A stretch of 64,000 nucleotides of DNA, from the NCBI RefSeq assembly GCF_000169435.1, contig NZ_AAYB01000001.1, positions 1,178,001-1,242,000 on the forward strand. The letters run 5' to 3'. Shown here in pieces: positions 50,203 through 59,436 of the stretch. Made by a program: the position numbers and the translations under genes. Origin of the DNA: Roseobacter sp. CCS2 (GTDB taxonomy: Bacteria; Pseudomonadota; Alphaproteobacteria; Rhodobacterales; Rhodobacteraceae). Below the pieces are notes generated by a model. It was not told the DNA's origin. It worked only from the letters and a program-made list of their open reading frames with translations, and did no database searches. The first letter of the stretch is position 1, and every line of letters starts with the position of its first letter.

Positions 50203-51068
50203 TGGCGATCTGGAACCTTGGCTCAATCAACGCGGACTTTGTTTATAGCGTCCCGCATATCCCGGCACCGGGGGAAACGCTGTCATCGACGAAGCGCCAA
50301 GTTTTTCTTGGCGGCAAAGGCACAAATATGTCCGTGGCGGCTGCCCGTGCCGCCGCCCGGGTACATCACATCGGTGCCGTGGGCGAAGACGGGCGCTGGG
50401 CGATTGAGCGGTTGCTTGAATACGGTGTCGATACACGCAATATCGCCGTGTTAGACACTGAAACAGCACAAGCGATCATTATGGTTGATCCCGGCGGCGA
50501 AAACGCGATCATCCTGCACCCCGGCGCTAATGCAGAGATCCCACAAGTCACACTGCAGGGGGCAATGGCCGAAGCTGAAACAGGTGATTGGCTTGTCATC
50601 CAGAACGAAACCAACCTGCAACGGACCGCGGCAGAGATGGGTAAAAAGCTGGGCTTGAAAGTTGCCTATGCCGCTGCCCCTTTTGATGCTGATCGGGTGC
50701 AGGCTGTCTTGCCCTATCTTGATTTCCTGATCTTGAATGCGGTCGAAGCAGAACAGTTGCAAAACGCCACCGGCCAAGCTCCCGGTGATCTGCCTGTACG
50801 CGATGTGATCGTGACACGTGGATCAGAGGGGGCAGATTGGTATGGCACGACCGGCAAAGAGCATTTTCCGGCGATCAAAGTAGACCCAGTCGACACCACG
50901 GGCGCGGGCGATACCTTTACCGGTTACGTCCTTGCAGGTCTGGATCGTGGAATACCCATGGCACAATCGATTGGGCAGGCGACAAAGGCTGGCGCGCTTA
51001 TGGTCACCCGCCATGGGACGGCGGATGTGATCCCTGATTTATCAGAAGTGCAGGCGTTTCACTTTTGA
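50202..51068 (+). CDS. PfkB-family carbohydrate kinase (ribokinase-like)
   Basis: A 288-residue sugar kinase. The N-terminal [20 protein letters not shown] and [17 protein letters not shown] are PfkB signature 1; [17 protein letters not shown] near residue 235 is signature 2 with the catalytic Asp. Ribokinase is the nearest likely identity, but substrate cannot be fixed. It overlaps maeB by 1 base and msrA by 10 bp tail to tail. Confidence 0.88.
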   Translation: MAIWNLGSINADFVYSVPHIPAPGETLSSTKRQVFLGGKGTNMSVAAARAAARVHHIGAVGEDGRWAIERLLEYGVDTRNIAVLDTETAQAIIMVDPGGENAIILHPGANAEIPQVTLQGAMAEAETGDWLVIQNETNLQRTAAEMGKKLGLKVAYAAAPFDADRVQAVLPYLDFLILNAVEAEQLQNATGQAPGDLPVRDVIVTRGSEGADWYGTTGKEHFPAIKVDPVDTTGAGDTFTGYVLAGLDRGIPMAQSIGQATKAGALMVTRHGTADVIPDLSEVQAFHF

Positions 51069-51688
51069 TGCGCAAAGGGCGCTGCATCACCCCATAATTC
51101 CAACACGCGGGCATCACGGCCACAGGCCTCGCGATAGAATTCATAAGCTTCTGACTGCACCTTTACGCCGCGACGTGTGATGACCCGGTTTTCGCCTTTA
51201 TAATAGTCTTGGTGATAGTCTTCAGCGTCATAAAACGTCGCTGCATCCAAGATAGGGGTTACAATCGGCTGCCCCAATGCGCGCTGGGCGCTGGCTTTTG
51301 CGGCCTCTGCAGCGGCGCGTTCCGCAGGGTTAGACACGAAAATTGCCGTGCGATAGCTTTCTCCGCGATCACAAAACTGGCCGCCCGCATCGGTCGGATC
51401 AACTGATCGGAAGAAAGCGTGCAACAACTGACCATAGCTGACAACATCAGCATCATAGGTGATCGCCGCGGCCTCATAATGCCCAGATCCTTTGATTGAA
51501 TCGTATGTGGGATTGGCTGTCGTGCCGCCGGTATAGCCGGATACCACCTCACTCACTCCCTGCACTTTTTCAAAGTCACTTTCGACACACCAAAAACATC
51601 CGCCCGCAAAAATCGCGGTTTGGGTATCGGCAGTGGCGCTTTGTGCAATTGGCAACAGCGCGAGGATAAAGACGAGGGGCTTGAACAT
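51059..51688 (-). CDS. msrA: exported peptide methionine sulfoxide reductase MsrA
   Basis: MsrA reduces methionine-S-sulfoxide in damaged proteins. The 209-residue protein has a signal peptide (about 1-20, cleaved after ATA), so it probably works in the periplasm rather than the cytoplasm. The active site GGCFWC has catalytic Cys31. [15 protein letters not shown] and YHQDYYK are family motifs. An AGGAG ribosome site lies 7 nt before the ATG. Confidence 0.95.
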   Translation of the reverse strand: MFKPLVFILALLPIAQSATADTQTAIFAGGCFWCVESDFEKVQGVSEVVSGYTGGTTANPTYDSIKGSGHYEAAAITYDADVVSYGQLLHAFFRSVDPTDAGGQFCDRGESYRTAIFVSNPAERAAAEAAKASAQRALGQPIVTPILDAATFYDAEDYHQDYYKGENRVITRRGVKVQSEAYEFYREACGRDARVLELWGDAAPFAHQK

Positions 51689-51821
51689 AAGAATTCTCCT
51701 TTGTTTGTACCATTTCAGGCCAAGTGGTGCCTACACAATCACTGACATGCGATCTCACGCGCTCTTTACCGCTTGGAACAGACCGTTTGCTGTCCTAGCG
51801 TCCGGTTAAGGGAGATCAGGA

Positions 51822-52721
51822 ATGACAGACGTAACCACGCACCAAGCCGCAGATGACGCCCGTAACGAAAACATCCTGATCTATGTGGATGGAAAGATCG
51901 TTCCAAAGGCGGATGCTATGGTCAGCGTTTATGACAGTGGCTTTATGCTGGGCGACGGCGTGTGGGAGGGGTTGCGCCTTTACGATGGTAAGTGGGCCTT
52001 TGTCGATGAACATATCGACCGATTGTTCGAGGCGGCAAAAGCGATTGATCTGGATATTGGAAAGGATCGAAAAGAGGTGATTTCGGCCTTGTTAGAGACG
52101 AAAAAGGCAAATGAGATGACCACGAATGCGCACGCACGCCTTATGGTAACGCGCGGCATCAAGGTTCGGCCATTTCAACACCCCAGCCTTTCACAGTCTG
52201 GGCCAACGTTTGTAATTATCATGGAGCATTCACAGCCAAAAATCCCTAGATCGATCACCTTGGCCACGGTGCCGCACCAACGCGGTTTGCCGATGACGCA
52301 AGATCCAAAACTTAACAGCCATTCCAAGCTTAACTGCATTCTTGCCTGTATCGCGGCGCAAAAGGCAGGTGCGGATGAGGCGCTGATGTTGGATGTGCAC
52401 GGGTTTGTGAACACGACTAACGCCTGCAACTTTTTCATCGTCAAAAACGGTACCGTTTGGACCAGCACTGGCGATTACTGCATGAACGGCATCACCCGGC
52501 AAAAGGTTATTGACCTTTGTCGCGCGAATGACATTCCGGTTTTTGAACGAAATTACAGCCTTGTAGATACATATTCTGCGGATGAAGCTTTCCTGACAGG
52601 AACATTTGGCGCACAAACGCCCGTCAGCACAATTGACGGCCGCTTGATTGGCACAGGCGAATTGGGCCCGGTGACCAAACGCCTGCGTCGTCTCTATAAA
52701 GATCTGATTGACCGCTCATGA
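51822..52721 (+). CDS. class IV aminotransferase (branched-chain/D-amino-acid type)
   Basis: A 299-residue PLP enzyme of fold type IV. DSGFMLGDGVWEGLRL near the start, the catalytic-lysine region NSHSKLNCILACIAAQKAGADEALMLD, and TGITRQ-like NGITRQKVIDLC later are characteristic. It resembles branched-chain aminotransferase but the substrate is not clear; IlvE is not claimed. A GGAGATCAGG ribosome site precedes the ATG. It overlaps the sulfotransferase-like gene downstream by 4 bp, so the two are translated together. Confidence 0.88.
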   Translation: MTDVTTHQAADDARNENILIYVDGKIVPKADAMVSVYDSGFMLGDGVWEGLRLYDGKWAFVDEHIDRLFEAAKAIDLDIGKDRKEVISALLETKKANEMTTNAHARLMVTRGIKVRPFQHPSLSQSGPTFVIIMEHSQPKIPRSITLATVPHQRGLPMTQDPKLNSHSKLNCILACIAAQKAGADEALMLDVHGFVNTTNACNFFIVKNGTVWTSTGDYCMNGITRQKVIDLCRANDIPVFERNYSLVDTYSADEAFLTGTFGAQTPVSTIDGRLIGTGELGPVTKRLRRLYKDLIDRS

Positions 52722-53416
52722 GGATTGCAATGTGGTCCGGCCCGCGAAACCTGTCGACCGCAATGATGTATGCCTTTGGTAACCGCGCAGATTGCGCTGT
52801 GTGGGATGAACCGTTCTATGCGCCGTATCTAAAGGCAACTGACGCTGATCATCCGATGAAAGACACGATTATTTCAGCGCATGAAACTGATCCACAGATC
52901 GTCGCCCAGCGTTGTTTAGACACTATTCCAGCGCAAAAGACGCATTTCTACATGAAGCACATGCCGCATCATATGATCGATGACTTCCCGCTGGACTGGG
53001 CAAAGGATTGCATCAACATCCACCTTATCCGCCATCCGGCCCGTGTTATCGCGAGTTATGCAACAAAACGGGATGAAATGATGTTGCAAGACATCGGCTT
53101 TCGTCAACAAGCAGCGGTTTACGACAAGATCGGCGGACTGGTGGTCGACAGTGCAGATATCCGCGCCGACCCCGAAGGCATGCTGCGCAAACTATGCGAT
53201 GCAATTCACCTGCCGTTCGATCCAGCGATGTTGTCATGGCCTGCCGAACCACGCAAAACAGACGGCGTTTGGGCCGCGCATTGGTATAATGCAGTGCATC
53301 AAAGTACGGGCTTTGCGGGGCCCGAAGGACCGCTGCCCAACGTTAAGGCCCAGCACAAGGATATCCTTGCTCAGTCATTGCCACTTTACGAAAGCCTTCA
53401 GACACAAAAGCTTTAG
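52718..53416 (+). CDS. sulfotransferase-like P-loop protein
   Basis: A 232-residue protein with the start MWSGPRNLSTAMMYAFGNR, a variant of the 5'-phosphosulfate-binding loop of PAPS sulfotransferases. HLIRHPARVIASYATKR is the likely 3'-phosphate-binding segment. Such proteins are frequently annotated as branched-chain aminotransferase-like because they occur fused to, or beside, class IV aminotransferases, as here. Whether it transfers sulfate is unproven. It ends in front of a strong hairpin. Confidence 0.72.
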   Translation: MRIAMWSGPRNLSTAMMYAFGNRADCAVWDEPFYAPYLKATDADHPMKDTIISAHETDPQIVAQRCLDTIPAQKTHFYMKHMPHHMIDDFPLDWAKDCINIHLIRHPARVIASYATKRDEMMLQDIGFRQQAAVYDKIGGLVVDSADIRADPEGMLRKLCDAIHLPFDPAMLSWPAEPRKTDGVWAAHWYNAVHQSTGFAGPEGPLPNVKAQHKDILAQSLPLYESLQTQKL

Positions 53417-53466
53417 GCCGGTTTATTATTGGCCCAAAAATATCCTGGGGGGATCCGAAACGGGTC

Positions 53467-53481
53467 GGGGGCAAAGCCCCC
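53467..53481. terminator. GC-rich hairpin between the sulfotransferase-like gene and argG
   Basis: GGGGGC-AAA-GCCCCC is a perfect 6-bp hairpin with a 3-nt loop, one base before the argG stop codon. Two converging genes end here, so it may stop transcripts from both sides. It lacks a T-tail on either strand, so a Rho-dependent or purely blocking role is possible. Similar elements are common at gene ends in Rhodobacterales. Confidence 0.5.
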
Positions 53482-54696
53482 TCAGCCCTTGCGGTTCCGC
53501 GCCGACAACAGTTTCAACCGCAATGCGTTCAACTGGATGAACCCTTGCGCATCTGTTTGATCATAAGCGCCCATGTCATCCTCGAACGTCACATGCTCTT
53601 CAGAATAAAGCGTTTCGTCAGACCAGCGGGCGACGGTGGTCGCGGACCCTTTGTAAAGCTTCACGCGCACGGTGCCTGACACATGCTCCTGGCTTTTGTC
53701 GATCAGTGCTTGCAGCATTTCCCGTTCGGGCGAGAACCAGAAACCGTTATAGATCAGCTCTGCATATTTCGGCATGATGCTGTCTTTCAGGTGCCCAGCG
53801 CCGGCATCCAGCGTAATCTGCTCAATCCCGCGGTGCGCTTCCAGCAGAACGGTGCCGCCGGGCGTTTCGTAAATACCGCGCGACTTCATCCCGATGAACC
53901 GGTTTTCCACCAGATCAAGCCGACCGACGCCGTGCTTGCCGCCCAGTTCGTTTAGCTTGGTCAGGATCGTTGCGGGCGACATCATTTCACCATCGATCGC
54001 CACGGCATCGCCGCGCTCGAACGTGATTTCAACCATTTCGGGGGCGTTAGGCGCGTCTTCCGGCGCGACGGACCGCTGATAGACGTACTCTGGCGCTTCC
54101 TCGGCAGGATCTTCCAGGACTTTACCTTCTGACGAGGTGTGCAAAAGGTTGGCATCCACGCTGAACGGCGCTTCGCCGCGCTTGTCTTTCGCAATTGGAA
54201 TTTGATGCTTTTCAGCAAATTCAATCAGCTTGGTCCGGCTGCCCAAATCCCATTCGCGCCAAGGGGCGACAACCTTGATTTCAGGGTTCAGCGCATAGGC
54301 GGCCAGTTCAAAGCGGATCTGATCGTTGCCCTTGCCTGTGGCCCCATGGGAAATTGCGTCGGCGCCTTCCGCCTCTGCAATCTCAACCAGACGCTTGGAA
54401 ATTAGGGGACGGGCGATAGAGGTGCCCAGCAGATACAGCCCTTCATAAAGCGCATTGGCCCGGAACATCGGGAACACAAAGTCGCGCACGAACTCTTCGC
54501 GCAGGTCTTCGATATAGATGCCGGTCGCACCCATCATCTCGGCCTTCTTGCGCGCTGGCTCCAATTCTTCACCTTGACCCAGATCAGCGGTGAAGGTCAC
54601 AACCTCGCAGCCATATTCGGTCTGCAACCATTTCAGAATGATCGAGGTATCAAGGCCACCAGAATAGGCCAGAACAACTTTTTTCGGAGCGGTCAT
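53482..54696 (-). CDS. argG: argininosuccinate synthase
   Basis: ArgG joins citrulline and aspartate with ATP in arginine synthesis. The ATG at 54696 (MTAPKK) has AAGG nine nt upstream; an in-frame ATG six bases earlier is too close to that site. The 404-residue protein has the N-type ATP-pyrophosphatase loop [42 protein letters not shown] and [16 protein letters not shown]. It is alone, without other arg genes nearby. Confidence 0.97.
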   Translation of the reverse strand: MTAPKKVVLAYSGGLDTSIILKWLQTEYGCEVVTFTADLGQGEELEPARKKAEMMGATGIYIEDLREEFVRDFVFPMFRANALYEGLYLLGTSIARPLISKRLVEIAEAEGADAISHGATGKGNDQIRFELAAYALNPEIKVVAPWREWDLGSRTKLIEFAEKHQIPIAKDKRGEAPFSVDANLLHTSSEGKVLEDPAEEAPEYVYQRSVAPEDAPNAPEMVEITFERGDAVAIDGEMMSPATILTKLNELGGKHGVGRLDLVENRFIGMKSRGIYETPGGTVLLEAHRGIEQITLDAGAGHLKDSIMPKYAELIYNGFWFSPEREMLQALIDKSQEHVSGTVRVKLYKGSATTVARWSDETLYSEEHVTFEDDMGAYDQTDAQGFIQLNALRLKLLSARNRKG

Positions 54697-54826
54697 GAGC
54701 ATGCGCCTTTACATCAATGTATCTGGAAAGGCGCGATAGCGTTTTTCTGTCAAAGTCACAAGCCACCAGCGTTGACCAAACAGTGTTTCCAGTCCACTTC
54801 GGAAGTACGGATTTAGAGGATAGCGT

Positions 54827-55588
54827 TTGACACGAATTATTGTTTGGAATGCGCTGGTTATTCTCAAATCGAATGCGAGGCTTGTCATTATCACATCGCT
54901 GTCGTCGACTTTGTTTACACTGGCGTCGATTGTCTTCTTTAACTCTGTGCTTGGATCCGGCAACTTCATATTTGCACAGTTTTACACCACGGGGTGGCCG
55001 CAGCTTGTGCTTCAAGCGGTGTTTATGTCACTTTTTGCTGTCAGATTTTTCAGGCAGTATCTTTTGCATCCGCAGACCGCGGTTCGCGCATCTACATTTT
55101 TTAAGATTGTCGGCGGATATAACCTGCGGGTATTGGGATTGTTTATCCCAACCGCCATCGTTTGGGTTGCAATTGTTTTGTTCAGTATCGAATTACTCAC
55201 TCGCGTCGAAAGCAGCTCATTACGGGTTATCTATCTGCCCTTTGCCGTTTCATTTCTTGCGTCTTGTGCATTTGGTTGGCTTTGGCTTCGTTTTGCGATT
55301 ATTTTGCCTGCTTACGTTGTAGGGCAGCCCATAGCGTTGCGTGTCGCCTGGCGGGCCTCGCGATCTTACAAATATCAGGCCATTTTTATGGCGATTGCGT
55401 ATTATGTCGTGCCATGGGCCGCGCTGATCTTTTCATCATCGGCTTACCGAGGCAGCACTTTCGTGGAGCCGGCGCTTACCATCCTGATCATATGGCTTAT
55501 CGCCGTATTGAAGGTCACAACACTCGCTGCCATGTACGAACGTATGCTTGTTGAGAGAGATCAATCGATGTCTGATGCTTTTGACTAG
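54827..55588 (+). CDS. multispanning membrane protein of unknown function
   Basis: A 253-residue frame with a TTG start preceded by a good AGAGGA ribosome site. It has about six hydrophobic segments (roughly 17-40, 53-72, 95-122, 132-165, 187-207 and 215-237). I recognise no family. The base composition looks more AT-rich than its neighbours, which could mean later arrival or relaxed constraint. It is a lone plus-strand gene between argG and a Nudix gene, overlapping the latter by 4 bp tail to tail. Confidence 0.62.
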   Translation: MTRIIVWNALVILKSNARLVIITSLSSTLFTLASIVFFNSVLGSGNFIFAQFYTTGWPQLVLQAVFMSLFAVRFFRQYLLHPQTAVRASTFFKIVGGYNLRVLGLFIPTAIVWVAIVLFSIELLTRVESSSLRVIYLPFAVSFLASCAFGWLWLRFAIILPAYVVGQPIALRVAWRASRSYKYQAIFMAIAYYVVPWAALIFSSSAYRGSTFVEPALTILIIWLIAVLKVTTLAAMYERMLVERDQSMSDAFD

Positions 55589-56037
55589 ATTGCAGCTTTG
55601 GACAAACATGTTCTTTTCACAAAATCCGCATCACCCTCATTATGCAGCTCCATCACCGCGTCCTCCGGCTCTAACCAAAGTGCCATATGCCCCGGCTCTG
55701 TCGGTGGCCCATGTGGCCGCACGGGCCTTGCCAGATAGATATGGCACAGCTTTTCTGCCCACATGTCGTACTCTGGCATGAAGGTGAACCGCCGGAACGT
55801 GCCCAGCTTACGCGGCTCTGTAATCCGCCAGCCCGTTTCCTCAAACACCTCGCGGTGCAGTGCATTCAGCGGATGTTCCCCCGGATCAATCCCGCCACCG
55901 GGCAATTGAATCTCAAAATGCGGATCGCCTTGATACGTCAGCAGCAGCTTTCCATCCAATGGCAAAATCGCGTAAACGCCCGCCCGGTGTTTGTAGCGCT
56001 GCCCGCTTACCGGCACCTCGCCATACCGTCTGATCAT
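55585..56037 (-). CDS. Nudix hydrolase
   Basis: A 150-residue Nudix protein. The start at 56037 (MIRRYGEVPV) is chosen because AGGGGG lies at the right spacing; a longer frame adds 18 residues without a good site. The Nudix box GGGIDPGEHPLNALHREVFEETGW fits GX5EX7REUXEEXGU. Substrate unknown (nucleoside diphosphate derivative). It is divergent from hslO. Confidence 0.85.
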   Translation of the reverse strand: MIRRYGEVPVSGQRYKHRAGVYAILPLDGKLLLTYQGDPHFEIQLPGGGIDPGEHPLNALHREVFEETGWRITEPRKLGTFRRFTFMPEYDMWAEKLCHIYLARPVRPHGPPTEPGHMALWLEPEDAVMELHNEGDADFVKRTCLSKAAI

Positions 56038-56114
56038 AGCTTGCCCCCTTGGACGCCACCTTGCCCCACCTATATAGGCGCGGTATGCCATCCCTAAACT
56101 TGTTAGGAAAGACT

Positions 56115-57107
56115 ATGACCACAGGCACTCAAATCGCCTGGGACGATACCGTCCTGCCGTTTCAACTTGACGCCTCCGACATCCGTGGCCGGGTGGCGCG
56201 TTTGGATGGCGTGCTGGAACAGGTTCTGAAACAGCACAATTACCCGCCGATGATCGAAGGTCTGGTGGCGGAAATGGCTTTGCTGACAGCGCTCATTGGT
56301 CAAACAATGAAACTGCGGTGGAAGCTGTCTTTGCAGGTGCGCGGGTCCGGCCCCGCCCGTTTGATCGCAACAGATTATTACGGCCCCACAGATGATGGAG
56401 AGCCTGCCCGCATTCGTGCCTATGCGTCTTATGATGCAGAAACATCGGATGAAAGCGCTGATCCGTTCAGCCAGATTGGCAATGGCTACTTTGCTATTCT
56501 GATCGATCAGGGCGAGGATATGACCCCCTATCAGGGCATCACGCCGATCGCTGGCGGTTCACTTTCCGCCTGTGCAGAGACGTATTTTGCGCAATCCGAG
56601 CAAATTCCGACTCGGTTCCAACTGACCTATGGCCAGTCACAACTGCCCGGCGAAGCCACGCATTGGCGCGCTGGTGGCGTAATCTTGCAGCATATGCCAA
56701 AGGCATCGCCGCATGTGACCGGTGAAGGTGGGTCTGGTGAAGATGGCCTGTTGCATGCGACCGATATTTTAGATGCAGACGAAAGCGAAAACTGGAACCG
56801 CGCCAATACGCTGTTGGATACTGTTGATGAGATTGAACTGATTGGCCCAACCGTATCGCCAACCGACCTGTTGGTGCGTCTGTTCCATGAAGAGGGACCG
56901 CGTGTTTACGATGCTCAACCGATCAAATTTGGCTGTAGCTGTTCGGATGACAAAGTCCGCCAAAGCCTGTCGATCTATTCGGCAAAGGATATCGCGACGA
57001 TGACCACAGAAGAAGGCACTGTCACCGCTGACTGCCAGTTCTGCGGCGCACACTATACCTTCGATCCCGAAACGCTGGGGTTTGAGGCCAAGGATGCGAA
57101 TGCCTGA
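56115..57107 (+). CDS. hslO: redox-regulated chaperone Hsp33 (HslO)
   Basis: Hsp33 is switched on by oxidation: zinc leaves its four cysteines and a holdase surface unfolds. The ATG at 56115 has AGGAAAG upstream and gives 330 residues. The zinc cysteines are present as GCSC (with DDKV after) and CQFCGAHY near residues 272-309, and GGSLSACAETYFAQSEQIPT is a family motif. It precedes a Nudix gene with an 8-bp overlap. MsrA and thioredoxin in the same window serve the same kind of stress. Confidence 0.96.
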   Translation: MTTGTQIAWDDTVLPFQLDASDIRGRVARLDGVLEQVLKQHNYPPMIEGLVAEMALLTALIGQTMKLRWKLSLQVRGSGPARLIATDYYGPTDDGEPARIRAYASYDAETSDESADPFSQIGNGYFAILIDQGEDMTPYQGITPIAGGSLSACAETYFAQSEQIPTRFQLTYGQSQLPGEATHWRAGGVILQHMPKASPHVTGEGGSGEDGLLHATDILDADESENWNRANTLLDTVDEIELIGPTVSPTDLLVRLFHEEGPRVYDAQPIKFGCSCSDDKVRQSLSIYSAKDIATMTTEEGTVTADCQFCGAHYTFDPETLGFEAKDANA

Positions 57108-57684
57108 CTTGCGTACAAAACTAGAAGACGCGCTGGCCCGGCCGGGTGGCGCGTCTTCTGATTTTGATCTCAATGATGATGTGCAAGTGCCTGAGCGTGA
57201 TTTAACGCCTGCCGCCGTTCTCATCGGTATTCGGGCCGAAACCGAGACTGTTATCCTTACGAAACGTTCAGCACGGTTGAAACACCATCCCGGTCAGATT
57301 GCGTTTCCCGGTGGCAAGCAGGACCCAACTGATCCAACCATCGTTGATGCCGCTTTACGTGAAGCACGCGAAGAAATTGGTTTGCCTGCGGGTATTGTTG
57401 ATGTTGTCGGTATGCTGCCGCCGCATCAGACCGTGACAGGTTATCAGGTGACCCCGGTTTTGGCGATGATTCACGGCACCTATGACCCCGTGCCAGAGGC
57501 CGGTGAGGTCAGCGAAGTTTTTGAAGTGCCGTTGGCGCATCTGGTAAATCACCAAAACTTCCTGATCGAAGGGCGCCGTTGGCAGGGCCGCCGCAGACTC
57601 TATTATACTGTACCTTTTGGTCCTTATTATATCTGGGGCGCAACCGCCCGTATATTTCGCGCCTTCGCAGAGCGGATGACATGA
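57100..57684 (+). CDS. CoA pyrophosphatase (NudL-type Nudix hydrolase)
   Basis: A 194-residue Nudix protein. The ATG at 57100 sits 6 nt after AAGG; another in-frame ATG six bases earlier is also possible. TKRSARLKHHPGQIAFPGGKQD followed by the box ending AALREAREEIGL is characteristic of CoA pyrophosphatase (UPF0035 motif LLTKRSxxLxxHPGQISFPGG). It overlaps hslO and shares an ATGA with cca. Confidence 0.88.
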   Translation: MPDLRTKLEDALARPGGASSDFDLNDDVQVPERDLTPAAVLIGIRAETETVILTKRSARLKHHPGQIAFPGGKQDPTDPTIVDAALREAREEIGLPAGIVDVVGMLPPHQTVTGYQVTPVLAMIHGTYDPVPEAGEVSEVFEVPLAHLVNHQNFLIEGRRWQGRRRLYYTVPFGPYYIWGATARIFRAFAERMT

Positions 57685-58817
57685 CCCGGATTTCTGCACC
57701 TTGGTTAGATGATGACGCCTCGCAACAGGTCTGCAAACTGCTGGCTGATGCAGGTTATCAAGCATGGTTCGTCGGTGGATGTGTGCGGAATGAACTGCTG
57801 GACGAACCCGTTGCAGATCTTGATCTGTCAACGGACGCGTTGCCTGAATTTGTCATGAAACTCGCGAAGGCCGCAAAGATCAAAGCGATCCCAACGGGTA
57901 TTGACCACGGTACAGTCACGCTGATCGTCGATGATGTGCCATTTGAAATCACGACGTTTCGTCGTGATGTTGCAACAGATGGCAGACGCGCCACTGTCGC
58001 GTACTCTGATAACATGACGGATGACGCGCGCCGCCGTGATTTCACGATGAATGCGCTTTATGCAGATGCTGATGGCCAAATTGCGGATCCCTTAGGCGGT
58101 TTGCCCGACCTAAAAGCGCGGCGCATTCGGTTCATTGAGGACGCAGATCGCCGGATCAAGGAAGACTACTTGCGTATCCTGCGGTTTTTCCGGTTTTACG
58201 CATGGTATGGCGATGTGAATGACGGCCCGGATGTTGATGGGCTGGCGGCCTGCGCGGATAACATTGAAGGTCTGCAATCACTGTCGGTCGAACGTATCAC
58301 GGCAGAGATGCTTAAACTGCTCGCGGCCCCCGATCCAGCACCCGCTTTGGCGTCTATGACATCGACCGGTGCTTTAGCGCAGGTACTGCCCGGTGCGGAA
58401 CCCGGCAGCCTTGCCGTTCTTATCCATTTGGAACAGTCGCTCACTATTGCGCCTAACCCTTTGCGCAGGCTGGCCGTGCTGGGTGGAAAGCCCGGCGATG
58501 CGCTTCGCCTTTCAAAAACGCAGATGCGCACATTGGATCATCTGACGTCCGGACTGTCGCCAGTTGAGGCAAGTTATAGACACGGGGTGCAGGTCGGGTT
58601 GGATGTCTTGCTGGTTCAGTCTGCCTCGCTTGGTCAAGACATCGACAAGACAGCGCTTAAGCCAATTGAAAACGCAGCAAAGCAGGTGTTCCCCCTCAAA
58701 GCTGCTGATTTGATGCCCGCGCTAAGCGGCCCTGCGCTTGGCAGCGCATTGAAAGAGGCTGAGACGCGGTGGATCCGCTCGGGCTTCACATTGACGAAAG
58801 CGCAGTTGCTTGACTGA
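57681..58817 (+). CDS. cca: CCA-adding tRNA nucleotidyltransferase (poly(A) polymerase family)
   Basis: A 378-residue class II nucleotidyltransferase with FVGGCVRNELLDEPVADLDLST (about 27-48) providing the catalytic Asp pair, RRDFTMNALYAD and the RILRFFRFYAWYG motif. The family holds CCA-adding enzymes and poly(A) polymerases; with one copy seen here, the CCA-adding role is favoured. The ATG at 57681 overlaps the previous stop, and its own end overlaps the LysE gene by 8 bp. Confidence 0.86.
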   Translation: MTRISAPWLDDDASQQVCKLLADAGYQAWFVGGCVRNELLDEPVADLDLSTDALPEFVMKLAKAAKIKAIPTGIDHGTVTLIVDDVPFEITTFRRDVATDGRRATVAYSDNMTDDARRRDFTMNALYADADGQIADPLGGLPDLKARRIRFIEDADRRIKEDYLRILRFFRFYAWYGDVNDGPDVDGLAACADNIEGLQSLSVERITAEMLKLLAAPDPAPALASMTSTGALAQVLPGAEPGSLAVLIHLEQSLTIAPNPLRRLAVLGGKPGDALRLSKTQMRTLDHLTSGLSPVEASYRHGVQVGLDVLLVQSASLGQDIDKTALKPIENAAKQVFPLKAADLMPALSGPALGSALKEAETRWIRSGFTLTKAQLLD

Positions 58818-59391
58818 ATTCCTGCCACTTATTGGGTTTGTGTTCTTCGGGCTGTTCTCTCCCGGACCGAATGTGATCTTGATCACTGCATCGGGCGCGC
58901 GTTTCGGGTTTCAGCGGACTGTGCCCCATATCATCGGTGTCGCTTTGGGTGTTGGCGTGATTGCGGCAGTCACCGGTATCGGAATTGGTACGCTGATCAC
59001 TGCGCAACCGGCGCTGGGCCTTCTGCTGAAAATCATTGCAAGCCTTTGGATCCTTTGGATGGCCTACAATCTATGGCGCGCTGATCCAGCCAAAAAGACA
59101 GAGACAGACAAGCCTTTTACCTTTGTTGAGGCGGTGCTGTTCCAATGGGTAAACCCCAAAGTGTGGGCTGTCGCACTTAGCGCAACCGCTTATGTCGCGA
59201 CCTTGGCCCCGGTGCAGCAGGCAATGTCACTGGCTGCCACCTTTTCAACCATTAACCTTGGCGTTTGTACCTTCTGGGCTGTCGCGGGCAGTTTGCTATC
59301 CTATCTGCTGATCAACGAGGCCGCATGGCGCATTTTCATGCGCATTATGGCGCTTGCTTTAGTTGGCTTTTCAGTCCTGCTTTTTCTCTGA
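58810..59391 (+). CDS. LysE/RhtB-family exporter
   Basis: A 193-residue membrane protein with about six hydrophobic segments, starting with TTG inside the end of cca. FSPGPNVILITASGARFG is the signature of the LysE/RhtB amino-acid exporter family. Two ABC half-transporter genes follow. The exported substrate cannot be told. Confidence 0.86.
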   Translation: MTEFLPLIGFVFFGLFSPGPNVILITASGARFGFQRTVPHIIGVALGVGVIAAVTGIGIGTLITAQPALGLLLKIIASLWILWMAYNLWRADPAKKTETDKPFTFVEAVLFQWVNPKVWAVALSATAYVATLAPVQQAMSLAATFSTINLGVCTFWAVAGSLLSYLLINEAAWRIFMRIMALALVGFSVLLFL

Positions 59392-59436
59392 CCATTCCTT
59401 TGCTATAGCTGGCCCATAACCCCAAGAGGCAAGCCG

